The notes under the pieces are model-generated. The model was given only the letters and a program-made list of their open reading frames with translations, was not told where the DNA came from and ran no database searches. A DNA stretch of 64,000 bases, from NCBI GenBank assembly GCA_039193195.1, contig JBCCWS010000009.1, forward strand, positions 1-64,000, written 5' to 3'. The DNA is from Pseudomonadota bacterium (lineage in GTDB: Bacteria > Pseudomonadota > Gammaproteobacteria > Steroidobacterales > JBCBZW01). Both the position numbers and the translations under genes were made by a program. This document shows, one piece after another, positions 16,510 to 26,414 of the stretch. Position 1 is the stretch's first letter. Each line of letters begins with the position of its first letter.

Positions 16510-17616
16510 TCAAAAGGTGTTGATGACCAAGTTGGACGTATCGCAGTCCGACAGATCGAGCGCTTGCAACAGGAGGGTCTGGTCCGATGCCGCTTCGGGA
16601 ACGTTGCGCGTGATGGTGACAACGCCGTCGAGATTCGCATCGCCGCCCAATCCCAACAGGCGCGCGTTGTCCATCAGCAAGTTCGTACTGCACGCACCAA
16701 CCACCACGGCGGACTCCCCTTCGCTGGTACCGAAGTAGAGCGCCACCTGGCTGCCCAAGCTGCCGTCGATCGTGGTGAAGTCATTGGCTTGGCCCGCCTC
16801 CCCGGGATTCGGTGGCAGCAGGGTGAAGCCCTCAGCCGTATCCCGAATATCGGCGGAGATCCGAAAATCCAGGCCATCGAAGCTCACGGTGACGCCCTTG
16901 GTGAACCCAGACACCAAGATGGCATCGCGGTTCTTCATGGTCACCAGGCCATCGAATAGCTTGCGCGTGGTTGCACCGTCATCCGTGCTCACGGTCAGGT
17001 CTCCCGCGGGGCGAATGGGCGCACCCGGCTCCCGCGTGGCGGGGAAGTCGATCACGCCGACCGTGGTGAAGTTCGGCGCCGCAGACTGGAAGCGGGCGTT
17101 GAACTGGTAGCTCACCACGCCCTCCTCGAACTGAAAGTCCGTGATGCCCAGGTGTACATCGCCGTTGTCGAAGCGAGCCACGAAAACCTCATCGATCCCC
17201 TCAGGCGAGTCGTTTGGGGTGGGGTTGACGCAGAACTGCGCGCACGGGTCCAGCTCGAGTGGATCCTGGCAGATGATGGCGCAGAAGATCGGTGGAATGT
17301 AGTCGAGCGGCGGCTGGATGATCCGCTGCACAAACTCCAAGGGGACGGATGCGCCCGGGAAGATCTGCTCCGGATCCGGCAGCGTACCGGTGACGATGAT
17401 GTCAGTGCCCGTATCGGGATCGCCGACATCGTCGATTCGTATCGGCACCCTAAACGGTGCCGACTGCAAGAACTCTCCGTTGAGGGTTCCGCTGATGCGA
17501 AAGGTGAGGTCCCGCTCTTGAGCCAACGCCTGCGATGCTCCCAACGCCACTCCCAGCAGCAGGGCGAGGCCAGCGCCGATCGAGCGCAGGCGCGGCAACT
17601 GATGATTGAGGTCCAT
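16510..17616 (-). CDS. Exported protein of unknown function
   Basis: This 368-aa protein has a clear signal peptide (basic start, hydrophobic run GAGLALLLGVALGASQALA, cleavage before QERD). The mature part is beta-rich and acidic. A Cys-rich insert, with CAIICQDPLELDPCAQFC near residue 130, probably makes disulphides. A single GDANLDGVV motif near the C-terminus resembles one calcium-binding loop of dockerin or EF-hand repeats, but no second copy is present. I do not recognise the family. The ATG at 17616 has AAGGAG eight bases upstream, and the longer frame to 17808 is rejected. It lies between the sigma-kinase pair and the FG-GAP gene, all on the minus strand. Confidence 0.78.
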   Translation of the reverse strand: MDLNHQLPRLRSIGAGLALLLGVALGASQALAQERDLTFRISGTLNGEFLQSAPFRVPIRIDDVGDPDTGTDIIVTGTLPDPEQIFPGASVPLEFVQRIIQPPLDYIPPIFCAIICQDPLELDPCAQFCVNPTPNDSPEGIDEVFVARFDNGDVHLGITDFQFEEGVVSYQFNARFQSAAPNFTTVGVIDFPATREPGAPIRPAGDLTVSTDDGATTRKLFDGLVTMKNRDAILVSGFTKGVTVSFDGLDFRISADIRDTAEGFTLLPPNPGEAGQANDFTTIDGSLGSQVALYFGTSEGESAVVVGACSTNLLMDNARLLGLGGDANLDGVVTITRNVPEAASDQTLLLQALDLSDCDTSNLVINTF

Positions 17617-17732
17617 AGCTGTCTCCTTGTGTTCTTCTGGTTGAACGCCAAGGTCGAGACAAGCCCCCTCGCTTAGCGCCCATCCTCTAGGAGGGACGGG
17701 CACGGCGGATTGGACATCATCGATCAGCCTCG

Positions 17733-17750
17733 TGTGTCCCCTTTGACACA
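17733..17750. promoter_or_regulatory. Dyad TGTGTC-N6-GACACA, possible operator
   Basis: This perfect 6+6 inverted repeat is 117 bases upstream of the exported-protein start at 17616, within a 374-base spacer (17617-17990) that has no gene. It fits a dimeric regulator site, but no regulator family can be named. Confidence 0.3.
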
Positions 17751-17893
17751 AGATCATCGGTGACGACGCCACTCTTGGTTGAAGGACCGCACGCGATGTC
17801 GGGTCCAAGCTGCGCCGCGGCTGAGCACCCGGCGGGCTCCACGGCTTGCCAGTAGCTCCCGCCGGCAGACAGGGATGTCGCCGAAGCCGCTGG

Positions 17894-17947
17894 CGAGAAG
17901 AACCCGGCGAGTGGTTATCGTGTCGCCACTCGCTGGGTTCGCTTCTC
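17894..17947 (-). terminator. Long hairpin after the FG-GAP gene
   Basis: CGAGAAG-AACCC-GCGAGTGG-type arms (17894-17914 and 17925-17947) pair over about 20 bp, with one 2-base bulge and one G-T wobble, around a 10-base loop. The hairpin begins 44 bases after the stop codon at 17991 on the minus strand. It lacks a U-tract; it may terminate transcription or protect the 3' end of the mRNA. Confidence 0.5.
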
Positions 17948-17990
17948 GACGACCCCGGGCGCCGCGGATCCGCGGCACGATGGCAACAAG

Positions 17991-20090
17991 CTAACGTCTA
18001 GTGCCCTGGATCCTCACCGCCACCGTGTCTCCCGGCGCAAACTCCAGAGCTGGCGCCGCGCACTGCCAACGCCCGCCCAGGTCCGTGACCGTAGTGAACA
18101 GGCGATCTGCCGTGCGATTGAGGCACAATACGCGCGCCCCTGCCTGCGCGCCGAGCACGCGACCGGATACGGCGGGTACGTCTATCCTCAAGGTGCCTTG
18201 CGCCAACAGGGTGAGGGCGTCTTCTGGATCGGCCGCTAGGCCGAGCGCTTCGCAATCCCAGCGTGCCGTGAACGTGTTCTCCGGGAACAGCTCGGACACG
18301 AGCTGACCGCTCGAGCGATTGAGACACACGCTGGTGGCCAAATCGAAGCCAGTGATCTCACCAGCAACGCTGGCGCGGCGACCGAACACGACGTAGGCCT
18401 CCCCTGACTCGGGTCGCTCCGCCTGCCCTGCGCCTGGGGCGCCGATGATGAGATCAGCAGTGCCGTCACCGTCGACGTCACCCGATCGAGCCAGGGAGCT
18501 GCCTGCCAGATCTCCCGCATCGGCACCGTTCATCACGAAACCGCGGCTGCCATCAGCGCCCTGTTCTTCCCTCAGGCTCAGCAGCTCTAGCACGGCCGCG
18601 AATGGACGCGTGGAACCGTAGAGAACATAGCCGCTGCCAGCGCGACTCCTCCCGCCGGGCGAGTACACCCCACTCACCAGCAGATCATCAAGCCCATCAC
18701 CATCGACGTCGCCCACGCCATCGATCGACGCCCCCACGGAGTCTCCAACATCACTGCCGCTGACGACGAAGCCGGCGCTACCGTCTCCACCGAATTCTGG
18801 CAATAGGTTGGCGAGCTCTACCTGGGGATCAAAGGGCTCCTGCTTGCCAAACAGCACGTAGACCTCTCCGGCGCCGTAGTTGGCGCCCTGCGCGCCAACC
18901 GCAACGTCATCTACGCCGTCGCCATTGAGGTCACCGATACCGGCGACAGCGCTGCCTGCGGCATCATTCGGCCGAGCACCGGTCAGTACGAACCCCTCCT
19001 CGCCCCCGCCGCCATTCTCTGGCAGGAGCTCTCCTACGTTCAGCTCCGCCGCCAACTCATCGCTACCGAACACGACGATCGCGCGACCGCCAGTCTCCCG
19101 CTCTGGATCCGGCGGACCTCCGCGAGAGCCGATGATCACATCGTTGGCGCCATCACCATTTACATCCCCAGCACCGGCACATCGGATGAAGCCTCCTTCG
19201 CCCGGCAGTTCGAAGTTGATCACCATACCGCGGGAGCCATCGCCGCCGTTGACGATGAGCAAGTCCGTAAGATCCACCTCAGGATCCATGCCGTCGATCT
19301 GCCCGAACAGCAGATAAGCGCGACCGGCGAACTCCCCGTAGGCAGTCGTGCTACCGTCTGCGCAGATCAAGACATCGTTGATATCGTCACCGTTAACATC
19401 ACGAATCAGCGCAACATCCGTGCCGGCGAGATCCTGCACTCCGCCCTTCAAGACCACGCCTGTGCTGCCATCGCCATCGTGTTCCTCACGCAGCGCGTTC
19501 AGATCGAGCGAGGCACCGAAACCATCGGCACGGCCGAACACCAGATAGCTGATCCCTGCAAGCGCCCGGCCATCGACATCGCTATATCCGTCGCCGAGGA
19601 TAAAATCCGCTACGCCATCGCCGTTCACATCGACACCCCCAGCGGCTGCCGATTGCCGCGAGGCGCTTAGCGGTGAGGCGACGAAGCCATCCTCCCCATC
19701 TCCTCCGTTCTCAGGTCTCAGGGCAGCCAAATCGATATCCGGCCCGCTGCCTGCCGCCGCCCCGAACACCACGTATGCGCTGCCCCTGGACGTCAGCACG
19801 ACGACGTCATCCTTACCGTCCCGATTGATGTCTCCGACACCCTCAACGCGGACACCGGCAAGGTCCTCGGTGTCACCGAACAGAAAGCCCCCCAGATCTC
19901 CGGTCGCACCGTTGACCCCTTGCAGGTCGGCGAGTTCGAGGGTTGTCGGGAACGGCTCGGCCGCATCAGCGGGCGCTAGCGGCAGCGCTACGCATGTCCC
20001 TGTTGCGCTAAGCGCTAGCCGCACGGCAAGCGCCAACGATCCGCACGTGGGCCGGTGGTCTCGACAGGTGGTGTGGTCTTGAACGCGCAC
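17991..20090 (-). CDS. Exported FG-GAP / integrin-type beta-propeller protein
   Basis: This ~699-aa exported protein carries about seven FG-GAP repeats from residue ~55 to ~555. Each contains a calcium-binding D-x-N/D-x-D-G loop such as DINRDGKDD, DVNGDGVAD, DLNGDGVDD or DVDGDGTAD, followed by VVFG or VLFG. These build a seven-bladed propeller like the integrin alpha head and usually bind proteins or polysaccharides at the surface. A C-terminal domain (about 555-699) has two related halves with CLNRSSGQ/CLNRTADR and WDC/WQC, probably a disulphide-bonded lectin-like module. The start is uncertain: GTG at 20090 follows AGGGAG by seven bases and gives a plausible signal peptide (LPLAPADAA cleavage); a TTG at 20141 has no binding site. 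Confidence 0.85.
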   Translation of the reverse strand: MRVQDHTTCRDHRPTCGSLALAVRLALSATGTCVALPLAPADAAEPFPTTLELADLQGVNGATGDLGGFLFGDTEDLAGVRVEGVGDINRDGKDDVVVLTSRGSAYVVFGAAAGSGPDIDLAALRPENGGDGEDGFVASPLSASRQSAAAGGVDVNGDGVADFILGDGYSDVDGRALAGISYLVFGRADGFGASLDLNALREEHDGDGSTGVVLKGGVQDLAGTDVALIRDVNGDDINDVLICADGSTTAYGEFAGRAYLLFGQIDGMDPEVDLTDLLIVNGGDGSRGMVINFELPGEGGFIRCAGAGDVNGDGANDVIIGSRGGPPDPERETGGRAIVVFGSDELAAELNVGELLPENGGGGEEGFVLTGARPNDAAGSAVAGIGDLNGDGVDDVAVGAQGANYGAGEVYVLFGKQEPFDPQVELANLLPEFGGDGSAGFVVSGSDVGDSVGASIDGVGDVDGDGLDDLLVSGVYSPGGRSRAGSGYVLYGSTRPFAAVLELLSLREEQGADGSRGFVMNGADAGDLAGSSLARSGDVDGDGTADLIIGAPGAGQAERPESGEAYVVFGRRASVAGEITGFDLATSVCLNRSSGQLVSELFPENTFTARWDCEALGLAADPEDALTLLAQGTLRIDVPAVSGRVLGAQAGARVLCLNRTADRLFTTVTDLGGRWQCAAPALEFAPGDTVAVRIQGTRR

Positions 20091-20212
20091 AGGGAAGCTC
20101 CCTCTCCCGCCGTTGGTAGTAGACGGCAGCAACAACGACAAGGTGATGATGTTCTTCGGCAGTACCGTCGATCGCTAACGCGCGTCGCGCATCTCGGGCG
20201 CGGAAACCGCTC

Positions 20213-20244
20213 TGCTCGGTGCCCTCATCGCTGGGCACCGAGCA
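20213..20244 (-). terminator. Perfect 12-bp terminator hairpin
   Basis: TGCTCGGTGCCC (20213-20224) pairs without mismatch with GGGCACCGAGCA (20233-20244) around an 8-base loop. It begins 17 bases after the stop codon of the DUF1579 gene on the minus strand and separates it from the FG-GAP gene. A short TTT lies beyond. Confidence 0.65.
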
Positions 20245-20260
20245 ACACCGGTCACCGCGC

Positions 20261-20872
20261 TCAGCGCGAACGCACGATCCGCGCGGCCATGGTCTTCATC
20301 TCCTGACCGCCCATCTCCTGGAACATGGTCATCGTCTCGGAGTTCTCATCCGGAAAGGTGGAGATCATGCGCGAGGGGATCTTGCCGCCGCCCACGGGGT
20401 CGATAGCATCGCCGTGGAACACGAACATGCCCTTCTCTTCGTTCCAGTCGCCATAGGAGACGAACAGGCCCGTTGAGTTGTTGTCGGTCCAGGTGCTCCA
20501 GTAGCGACCCGTCACGTTGTCGTAACCGGTACGGCCCATGCCGTGGAAGTCCATGCCCATGACCTGGCCAGTCCAGTGCTCCTCGAGCACGCGACCTCCC
20601 ATGGTCATCTCCCGGCGCACCTGAAGGGTGCTCTCCATCGGCGGGGCCTCGGGGTCGCCCCAGCTGTTCATGGTGGCCTCGTAAGTGCCCGCCATCTCGG
20701 CCAGGCGGCGGTGCGGCGCACTCACGGCTGCAGCGCGCTGCATGGCCTGCATCACGGCGGCTTCGGCGGCGCTCGACGCTTGCGCGTCCTCATGGTGATC
20801 CGCCAACGCGGGGGTCAGCGGCGCGAGCAGGGCGCCAACGCCGAGGGCGGCGAGGGTGTAACGCAACGACAT
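20261..20872 (-). CDS. Exported DUF1579 family protein
   Basis: This 203-aa protein has a signal peptide cleaved after LTPALA. A helical spacer (VMQAMQRAAAVSAPH) leads into a DUF1579 beta-barrel: GTYEATMNSW, MGGRVLEEHWTGQVMGMDFHG, GYDNVTGRYWSTWTDN and an MISTFPDENSETMTMF strand. The family is widespread in Proteobacteria and Bacteroidetes with no defined activity; a lipocalin-like ligand-binding fold is the usual prediction. The ATG has AAGGAGAAGG upstream. It is the first gene of the minus-strand block that runs to 7.4 kb and ends in its own terminator, so it is probably transcribed alone. Confidence 0.85.
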   Translation of the reverse strand: MSLRYTLAALGVGALLAPLTPALADHHEDAQASSAAEAAVMQAMQRAAAVSAPHRRLAEMAGTYEATMNSWGDPEAPPMESTLQVRREMTMGGRVLEEHWTGQVMGMDFHGMGRTGYDNVTGRYWSTWTDNNSTGLFVSYGDWNEEKGMFVFHGDAIDPVGGGKIPSRMISTFPDENSETMTMFQEMGGQEMKTMAARIVRSR

Positions 20873-20980
20873 GGTCCTTCTCCTTGACCGATGGAGGCCT
20901 ATGCTCCGGGGTCGCGATACTAACGCCTTAACTTGCCTGGACCGAGCCTAAACTACCCAGACGGTCCGCCGACCCGAGCG

Positions 20981-21388
20981 CTACCCCCCGGGCAGGAACG
21001 CCTGGCACCAGTGGGGCACCCGGATCGTGCGCACCCCTAGGGAACACTCCTTGCGCACATACTGCTCGAGCGTGTAGCACTCACGCTTGGCCAAGCGCGT
21101 ACCGATCTCGGGACGGCGTTCGCAGATCATCGGCACGCCCGTCTCGTCTGCCTCATCGATGGGTTTCGCCTCTAGCCGTCCTTCCTTCAGGTCCGGAATG
21201 AGCTCAGTCAGCTCCTCCCAGGTGTAGGTGCCGCCGTCGTGGCCGAATGAGCCGGCGTCGAACATAGCGTTGTGTGCATCACCCCCGATGGTAGCGGCGG
21301 CGGTGGGCAGGGCGTGGCTTAGCCCCAGGGCAGCGGCGAGGGGCCACAGCAGTCGGGAGCGGAATCGGATGTCGTGTCGAGCTTGCAT
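20981..21388 (-). CDS. Small exported protein, unknown
   Basis: This 135-aa protein has a signal peptide (basic MQARHDIRFRSR start, hydrophobic LLWPLAAALGLSHA, probable cleavage at PTAAA). The mature part is about 100 residues with four Cys (CERRP, RECYTLEQ, KECSLG, HWCQ), suggesting two periplasmic disulphides. A strong GGAGG precedes the ATG. I do not recognise the family. It lies 108 bases upstream of the DUF1579 gene on the same strand. Confidence 0.7.
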   Translation of the reverse strand: MQARHDIRFRSRLLWPLAAALGLSHALPTAAATIGGDAHNAMFDAGSFGHDGGTYTWEELTELIPDLKEGRLEAKPIDEADETGVPMICERRPEIGTRLAKRECYTLEQYVRKECSLGVRTIRVPHWCQAFLPGG

Positions 21389-21580
21389 CGTGCCCTCCTG
21401 TCGGGATTAGCAAATCGCAGGTCGCTGATCTGGGAACGTATTCGCGTAGGTATCTTCCACGGATCTTAGGCACGGCGATCATTGCTACCCTGCCGTGGCC
21501 CTCGTCCTAGGCACCCTTCCCGCCATGCCCGTGCCCTACCGACCCTACGACCCATCGCTGCCCTCCCAGGGAAACCGCCG

Positions 21581-22447
21581 ATGATGGAGTTCGGCCTGGT
21601 CGCGGCACTTCTGGTGGGCCTACTCGGCGCTGGCCACTGCTTGACTATGTGCGGTGCCATCGCCGCCGGCCCCAGCCTGGGCGCCCCACAACGCTGCGCA
21701 GGCTGCGCCACCTGGCGCCGCACCCTGGCCCCGCGCATCGCTTACAACGCAGGGCGCATCACCAGCTACGGCGTGGCCGGCGCGATCGCAGGCACGCTAG
21801 GCGCTGTCCTCGGCTACTCCACGGATCAACTGACGCCGCTGGTGGCCGCCGGCATGCCCGCGGGCCTGGCCTTGCGGGCCGTAAGCGCCATCTTGCTGAT
21901 ACTCGTGGGCCTGCGCCTGATGTTGCGCTGGCACTGGCTCAGCTGGCCGGAGCGCGCCGCCTTGCATCTGCTGCGCCGTGTTGCCCCCAACCTGCTGCAA
22001 CGGCTCGAGACCGGTCCACCGCGCGCTGGCGGTTCCAACCTGCCCCGCCACGCCACGCTCGGCTTGCTCTGGGGCTGGCTTCCCTGCGGCCAGTCCTACT
22101 CGATGCTGCTGGTAGCGGCCGCCACCGCCAAGGCGAGCGGTGGCGCCGCGATGATGCTGGCCTTCGGCATCGGCACCCTGCCCGCCATGCTGGGCGTGGG
22201 CGTCGCTGGCGGCCTCGCGACAGGCCTGCGCAAGGCGGGCCCCGTGGCTACGGCCACGGGATGGGTGATGGTGGTGCTCGGCAGTGCCGTGCTGGCGGGC
22301 ACCGCCGCCCCGCTGCTGTCACATACCCCCGCTGATCTCGCTCAGCCCCCTCAGCACGCACTCGCGCAGGGCCCGCCTGGCTGGCCGGCGCTCTCGCCGC
22401 TCGACGCGCCGATGTGCCACCCCCCGCGGTCGACGACACACCCCTGA
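21581..22447 (+). CDS. Sulfite exporter TauE/SafE-like (DsbD_2) membrane protein
   Basis: This 288-aa inner-membrane protein has six or seven hydrophobic segments. It carries the hallmark GHCLTMCG near the N-terminus and [11 protein letters not shown] halfway along, the paired Cys motifs of the UreH/DsbD_2-like subgroup often annotated as sulfite exporter or linked with cbb3-oxidase and metal trafficking. The last 45 residues are Pro-rich and outside the fold. The start is the ATG pair at 21581/21584, behind AGGGA; the longer frame to 21482 has no binding site. No cytochrome oxidase genes are near, so the substrate (metal, sulfite, other) is not fixed by context. Confidence 0.82.
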   Translation: MMEFGLVAALLVGLLGAGHCLTMCGAIAAGPSLGAPQRCAGCATWRRTLAPRIAYNAGRITSYGVAGAIAGTLGAVLGYSTDQLTPLVAAGMPAGLALRAVSAILLILVGLRLMLRWHWLSWPERAALHLLRRVAPNLLQRLETGPPRAGGSNLPRHATLGLLWGWLPCGQSYSMLLVAAATAKASGGAAMMLAFGIGTLPAMLGVGVAGGLATGLRKAGPVATATGWVMVVLGSAVLAGTAAPLLSHTPADLAQPPQHALAQGPPGWPALSPLDAPMCHPPRSTTHP

Positions 22448-22541
22448 TTTCCGGTGCACGTCTGCGCTGCAGTACATTGGCGCCGATGGGGCCAGCGCGG
22501 CACAATACGCGCCCTCATGGGCGTTGCGGCAAGGGCAGCAG

Positions 22542-23633
22542 ATGACGAACAAGCGGGCGTTGATCACCGGCGTCACCGGACAGGACGGCGCCTACCTGGC
22601 CGAATTTCTGCTCGATAAGGGCTACGAAGTGCACGGCGTAAAGCGCCGCGCCTCGTCCTTCAACACCGAGCGCGTGGATCACCTCTACCAAGAGCCCCAT
22701 GAGTCGGACCGCCGCTTCATCCTTCACTACGGCGATCTCACGGACTCCACAAACCTCATCCGCGTGATGCAGCAGGTGCAGCCCGATGAGATCTACAACT
22801 TGGCGGCCCAGAGCCACGTCGCCGTGTCCTTCGAGACGCCCGAATACACGGCCAACGCCGACGCCATCGGCCCCCTGCGGATCCTAGAGGGCATTCGCAT
22901 CCTCGGCCTGCAGGAGAAGACGCGCTTCTACCAGGCCTCCACTTCCGAGCTCTACGGCAAAGTTCAGGAGATCCCGCAGACTGAGACCACGCCCTTCTAC
23001 CCACGCTCGCCCTACGCGGTCGCCAAGCTCTACGCCTACTGGATCACCGTAAACTACCGCGAGGCCTACGGCCTTTACGCATGCAACGGCATCCTCTTCA
23101 ACCACGAGTCACCGATCCGCGGCGAGACCTTCGTTACCCGCAAGATCACCCGCGCCCTAGCCCGCATCAAGCTCGGCCTCCAGGACCAGCTGCACCTAGG
23201 CAACCTAGACGCCAAGCGCGATTGGGGCCACGCCCGCGACTACGTGGAGATGCAGTGGTTAATGTTGCAACAGGAACAGGCCGAGGACTTCGTCATCGCC
23301 ACCGGCCACCAGTACTCCGTGCGCGAGTTTGTCGAGCGCGCAGCGGAGCGCCTGGGGATGAAAATCGCCTGGGAAGGCAGCGGCCTCGACGAGCAGGGCA
23401 TCGACGCCACTACAGGCACGCCGATCATCGCCATCGACCCGCGCTACTTCCGGCCAACCGAGGTGGAGACGCTCCTCGGCGACCCCTCCAAAGCTAAGGA
23501 GAAGCTTGGGTGGGCGCCGCGCTGCACCTTCGCCGAACTGGTGCAGGAGATGGTGGCCTCAGATCTTGAGCGCGCCGAACGGGACGAACTGATCAAGAAC
23601 CACGGTTACCGCCCCCTGGACTTCCGCGAGTAA
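22542..23633 (+). CDS. gmd: GDP-mannose 4,6-dehydratase
   Basis: This 363-aa short-chain dehydrogenase of the extended type converts GDP-D-mannose to GDP-4-keto-6-deoxy-D-mannose, the first step to GDP-L-fucose. It shows the NADP site [13 protein letters not shown], the [13 protein letters not shown] segment, the catalytic Ser/Thr in [12 protein letters not shown] and the YxxxK pair in [12 protein letters not shown]. Sugar-nucleotide contacts are visible in [17 protein letters not shown]. Length matches the family. The ATG at 22542 follows AAGGG by seven bases; an upstream frame to 22284 overlaps the preceding gene and is rejected. Only seven bases separate it from fcl, so the two form an operon. 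Confidence 0.97.
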   Translation: MTNKRALITGVTGQDGAYLAEFLLDKGYEVHGVKRRASSFNTERVDHLYQEPHESDRRFILHYGDLTDSTNLIRVMQQVQPDEIYNLAAQSHVAVSFETPEYTANADAIGPLRILEGIRILGLQEKTRFYQASTSELYGKVQEIPQTETTPFYPRSPYAVAKLYAYWITVNYREAYGLYACNGILFNHESPIRGETFVTRKITRALARIKLGLQDQLHLGNLDAKRDWGHARDYVEMQWLMLQQEQAEDFVIATGHQYSVREFVERAAERLGMKIAWEGSGLDEQGIDATTGTPIIAIDPRYFRPTEVETLLGDPSKAKEKLGWAPRCTFAELVQEMVASDLERAERDELIKNHGYRPLDFRE

Positions 23634-23640
23634 CCCAACC

Positions 23641-24609
23641 ATGAGCACACCTCCCCCAGCTTCAGCGGCCACTGCCAAGTCGCGTATCTTTGTGGCCGGT
23701 CACCGAGGCTTGGTCGGTGGCGCCATCGTGAGGCGCCTGCAGCAGGCCGGCTGCGAGGCGTTGATCACCCGCACCCGCGCCGAGCTCGACCTCACCGATC
23801 AGCGCGCCGTGGACCTGTTCTTCGCCGGCGAGCAGCCCGAGTTTGTGATCCTGGCTGCCGCCAGGGTGGGCGGCATCCACGCCAACAACACCTACCCGGC
23901 CGATTTCATCCGCGACAACCTGGTGATCCAGAACAACGTGATCGACGCGGCCCACCGCCACGGTGCCACCAAACTCGTCTTCCTAGGCTCCTCGTGCATC
24001 TACCCGAAGTACGCACCGCAGCCGATGAAGGAAGAGTACCTGCTCACCGGTGAGCTTGAACCGACCAACGAGTGGTACGCCATCGCCAAAATCGCAGGTA
24101 TCAAGATGTGCCAGGCCTACCGTCGCCAGCACGGCTTCAACGCCATCTCCCTGATGCCCACCAACCTCTACGGCCCTGGCGACAACTTCAACCTGGCAAA
24201 CTCCCACGTGCTGCCTGCCCTGATTCGAAAGTTCCACGAGGCGCGCGAAGCGGGCGAGCGAACCGTAACCGTGTGGGGCACGGGCACGCCGCGCCGCGAG
24301 TTCCTCCACGTAGACGATCTGGCCGACGCTTGCGCTCACCTCATGCAGCAGTACAACGGCGAGGAGCTGGTGAACGTGGGCGTGGGTGAGGATGTCTCTA
24401 TCGGCGAGCTCGCCGCGCTGGTGCGTGAGGTGGTGGGCTTCGAGGGGGACATCTTCTACGACACGACCAAGCCGGACGGCACGCCGCGCAAACTCCTGGA
24501 CGTGAGCCGCCTGCACACGCTCGGCTGGCAGGCGAAGATCTCCCTGCGCGAGGGCGTGCGCAGCACTTACGCCTGGTTCTGCGAGCATCAATCGGACTTC
24601 CGCGACTGA
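23641..24609 (+). CDS. fcl: GDP-L-fucose synthase
   Basis: This 322-aa epimerase/reductase turns GDP-4-keto-6-deoxy-mannose into GDP-L-fucose. The nucleotide-binding motif is [14 protein letters not shown]. The catalytic residues are in [16 protein letters not shown] (Ser) and [11 protein letters not shown] (Tyr-x-x-x-Lys), and the substrate region is [12 protein letters not shown]. Length agrees with the family (E. coli enzyme 321 aa). It directly follows gmd and is followed after 15 bases by a glycosyltransferase gene, so the three make a fucose-donor synthesis and transfer unit for a surface polysaccharide. Confidence 0.97.
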   Translation: MSTPPPASAATAKSRIFVAGHRGLVGGAIVRRLQQAGCEALITRTRAELDLTDQRAVDLFFAGEQPEFVILAAARVGGIHANNTYPADFIRDNLVIQNNVIDAAHRHGATKLVFLGSSCIYPKYAPQPMKEEYLLTGELEPTNEWYAIAKIAGIKMCQAYRRQHGFNAISLMPTNLYGPGDNFNLANSHVLPALIRKFHEAREAGERTVTVWGTGTPRREFLHVDDLADACAHLMQQYNGEELVNVGVGEDVSIGELAALVREVVGFEGDIFYDTTKPDGTPRKLLDVSRLHTLGWQAKISLREGVRSTYAWFCEHQSDFRD

Positions 24610-24624
24610 CACGCGAGCCCGCCC

Positions 24625-25839
24625 TTGAGCGCTCAGGACACCCCGCCCGACGAGGACGTGCTCCTCCTATCGCCCTTCTTCGCTCCCGAGCCGATCTCCA
24701 CCGGCAGGTACAACGCACACCTCGCCCGCGGCCTGGTCGCGGCGGGTCACCGAGTGCGCGTCATCTGCTCCCACCCCCTCTACCCCGACTGGGTCGCCTC
24801 GCAGAGCGACGCGCAGGAAGTGGGGATGGTCATCGAGCGCGGCGGGGCGGGCCTGCGCTACCCCCGCTCGAACGTGCCTCGGCGACTCGTGCTGGAACTG
24901 TGGTACGCATGGCACACAACGCGGCGACTCCACGAGCGACGCACTCGCGCCCACCGCGTCATCCTCGTGCTGCCGCCCGTGCTGTTCGCCCTCCCGCTGC
25001 TCCTGGGTAAGCGCAGGGGGCAGGTGATCGCAGTGGTGCACGACCTGTACGGCATCATGGCCACTTCGGCCACGGGCCGCAGCCGGCGTTGGGTGGCGGC
25101 CCTGGTCGGGCGCATCGAGCGGGCAGTCCTGGGCCGGTGCGATCGACTAATCGCCCTGTCCAGCGCCATGCGCGAGGCCATCGTAGAACGCTACGGCGTG
25201 GGGCGCGAGCGCATCGAGGTGGCGTACCCCTTCGAGACCTTGAGTGAGCTGACCGCCTCCAACTCGGCCCTTGCCGGCGAGATGCCAACCGCGCAGCGCC
25301 ACGTGGTCTACTCGGGTGCCCTGGGCGAGAAACAGATGCCTGGCGTGCTGGTCGAGGTGTTCGAGCAATTGGCCGCCGCCGAGGCCGATGTGGTGTGCCA
25401 CATCTTCAGCGCGGGCCCCCAGTTCGAGGCGCTCCGTCGCCAACCCAGCCACCACGAGCGGCTACGCTTTCACGCCCTAGTGCCGGAGGCACAGCTGCTG
25501 GAGCTCTACGCGCGCTCGACCCTTCAGGTGCTCCCGCAAGCGCCGGGCACCGGTGCCGGGGCATTCCCCTCGAAGCTACCGAACCTCATCGCTGCCGGTG
25601 TGCCCGTGTTCAGCATCTGCGATGAGGACAGCGAGGTGGCGCAGGTGCTGCGAGAGGCTGAAGCAGGCGCATGGGTCGCCGGCGTCGATGCGGGCGAGAT
25701 CGCCCAGGCCATTCAGAACTACCTAGGGCAGCTGAACGATGAGCCGCGGGATGCGCGGCGCGCCCGCCTAGGGGCCTACGTCGATCAACACTTCCGCGTT
25801 ACGGGCCTGCTGGCCAAGCTGTCCTCAATGAAGAGCTAG
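24625..25839 (+). CDS. Glycosyltransferase family 4, WcaI-like
   Basis: This 404-aa GT-B glycosyltransferase probably adds a sugar, perhaps fucose, during polysaccharide assembly. The N-terminal Rossmann half begins with LLLSPFFAPEPISTGRY, like colanic-acid WcaI proteins. The C-terminal half has VVYSGALGEKQMPGVLVEVF and a donor-site region FPSKLPNLIAAGVPVFSI, similar to the PxKxxE-type region of GT4 enzymes. It is cytoplasmic, with one amphipathic stretch (VILVLPPVLFALPLLL) that may bind the membrane. The start is uncertain: TTG at 24625 has no clear binding site and an in-frame GTG follows at codon 12. It is the third gene of the gmd-fcl operon; no flippase or polymerase follows. Confidence 0.85.
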   Translation: MSAQDTPPDEDVLLLSPFFAPEPISTGRYNAHLARGLVAAGHRVRVICSHPLYPDWVASQSDAQEVGMVIERGGAGLRYPRSNVPRRLVLELWYAWHTTRRLHERRTRAHRVILVLPPVLFALPLLLGKRRGQVIAVVHDLYGIMATSATGRSRRWVAALVGRIERAVLGRCDRLIALSSAMREAIVERYGVGRERIEVAYPFETLSELTASNSALAGEMPTAQRHVVYSGALGEKQMPGVLVEVFEQLAAAEADVVCHIFSAGPQFEALRRQPSHHERLRFHALVPEAQLLELYARSTLQVLPQAPGTGAGAFPSKLPNLIAAGVPVFSICDEDSEVAQVLREAEAGAWVAGVDAGEIAQAIQNYLGQLNDEPRDARRARLGAYVDQHFRVTGLLAKLSSMKS

Positions 25840-25918
25840 CCGCAGGTGCCTGGCCTGGGTTGTGCGCGGGTGTCCGCGCGAGGGCGCCAAGAGCCGTAAA
25901 CCGCACCGACCGTGGGAG

Positions 25919-26347
25919 CTATGCACCGGTGGCGCTGAGTTCATGGAGGGCGGCGAGGGCGGCTTCGGCGCTACTCGTGGGCACGAACAGATGATCGTGG
26001 AAGTAGCCGGCGATCACATTCACGCTGATGCCCTTGGCGGCCAAGCGCTCGGTCACCACGGCCGTGAGCCCCACGGAGTCGAGGCTCGAGTGCACGCCGA
26101 AACTCACGGCCCGGTAGGTGCTGGCGTAGCGCAAGCCCTTCGCATCAGCAGCCTGGCGGGGCACCACCAGCGTAAGGCCCTCGCGCTCCCAGCAGGAGGC
26201 GATGGGCTCCATGTCGGCGTGGTCGCCGTAGGCCGCGCCGGGCAAGGTGCAGAACACGTATTCGCCGTGGCGAAGGGCAGGGTCCAGGCTCTGCAAGATC
26301 ACGGAGAGATTGTTCTCCCCGCGGTCGCTAAAGTCGGTGGGGGACAT
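25919..26347 (-). CDS. ACT domain protein (DUF2241-like)
   Basis: This 142-aa protein carries two ACT-like halves: ILQSLDPALRHGEYVFCTLP at the N-terminus and LTAVVTERLAAKGISVNVIAGYFHDHLFVP at the C-terminus. The YFHDHLFVP ending is characteristic of the small stand-alone ACT_3/ACT_7 family. These are thought to bind amino acids, but no reaction is known. It is convergent with the glycosyltransferase gene and divergent from the small membrane protein at 26415. Confidence 0.85.
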   Translation of the reverse strand: MSPTDFSDRGENNLSVILQSLDPALRHGEYVFCTLPGAAYGDHADMEPIASCWEREGLTLVVPRQAADAKGLRYASTYRAVSFGVHSSLDSVGLTAVVTERLAAKGISVNVIAGYFHDHLFVPTSSAEAALAALHELSATGA

Positions 26348-26414
26348 GGCGGCGTCGGTCTCCTCGGGAACGCTTGGGCACGGCGGATTATAACGATGAA
26401 AGGCGGATGAGCTG

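Noticed and set aside
16510-17616. Dockerin/cellulosome protein because of GDANLDGVV
   Set aside because: Only one calcium-loop motif is present; dockerins need a pair of related repeats.
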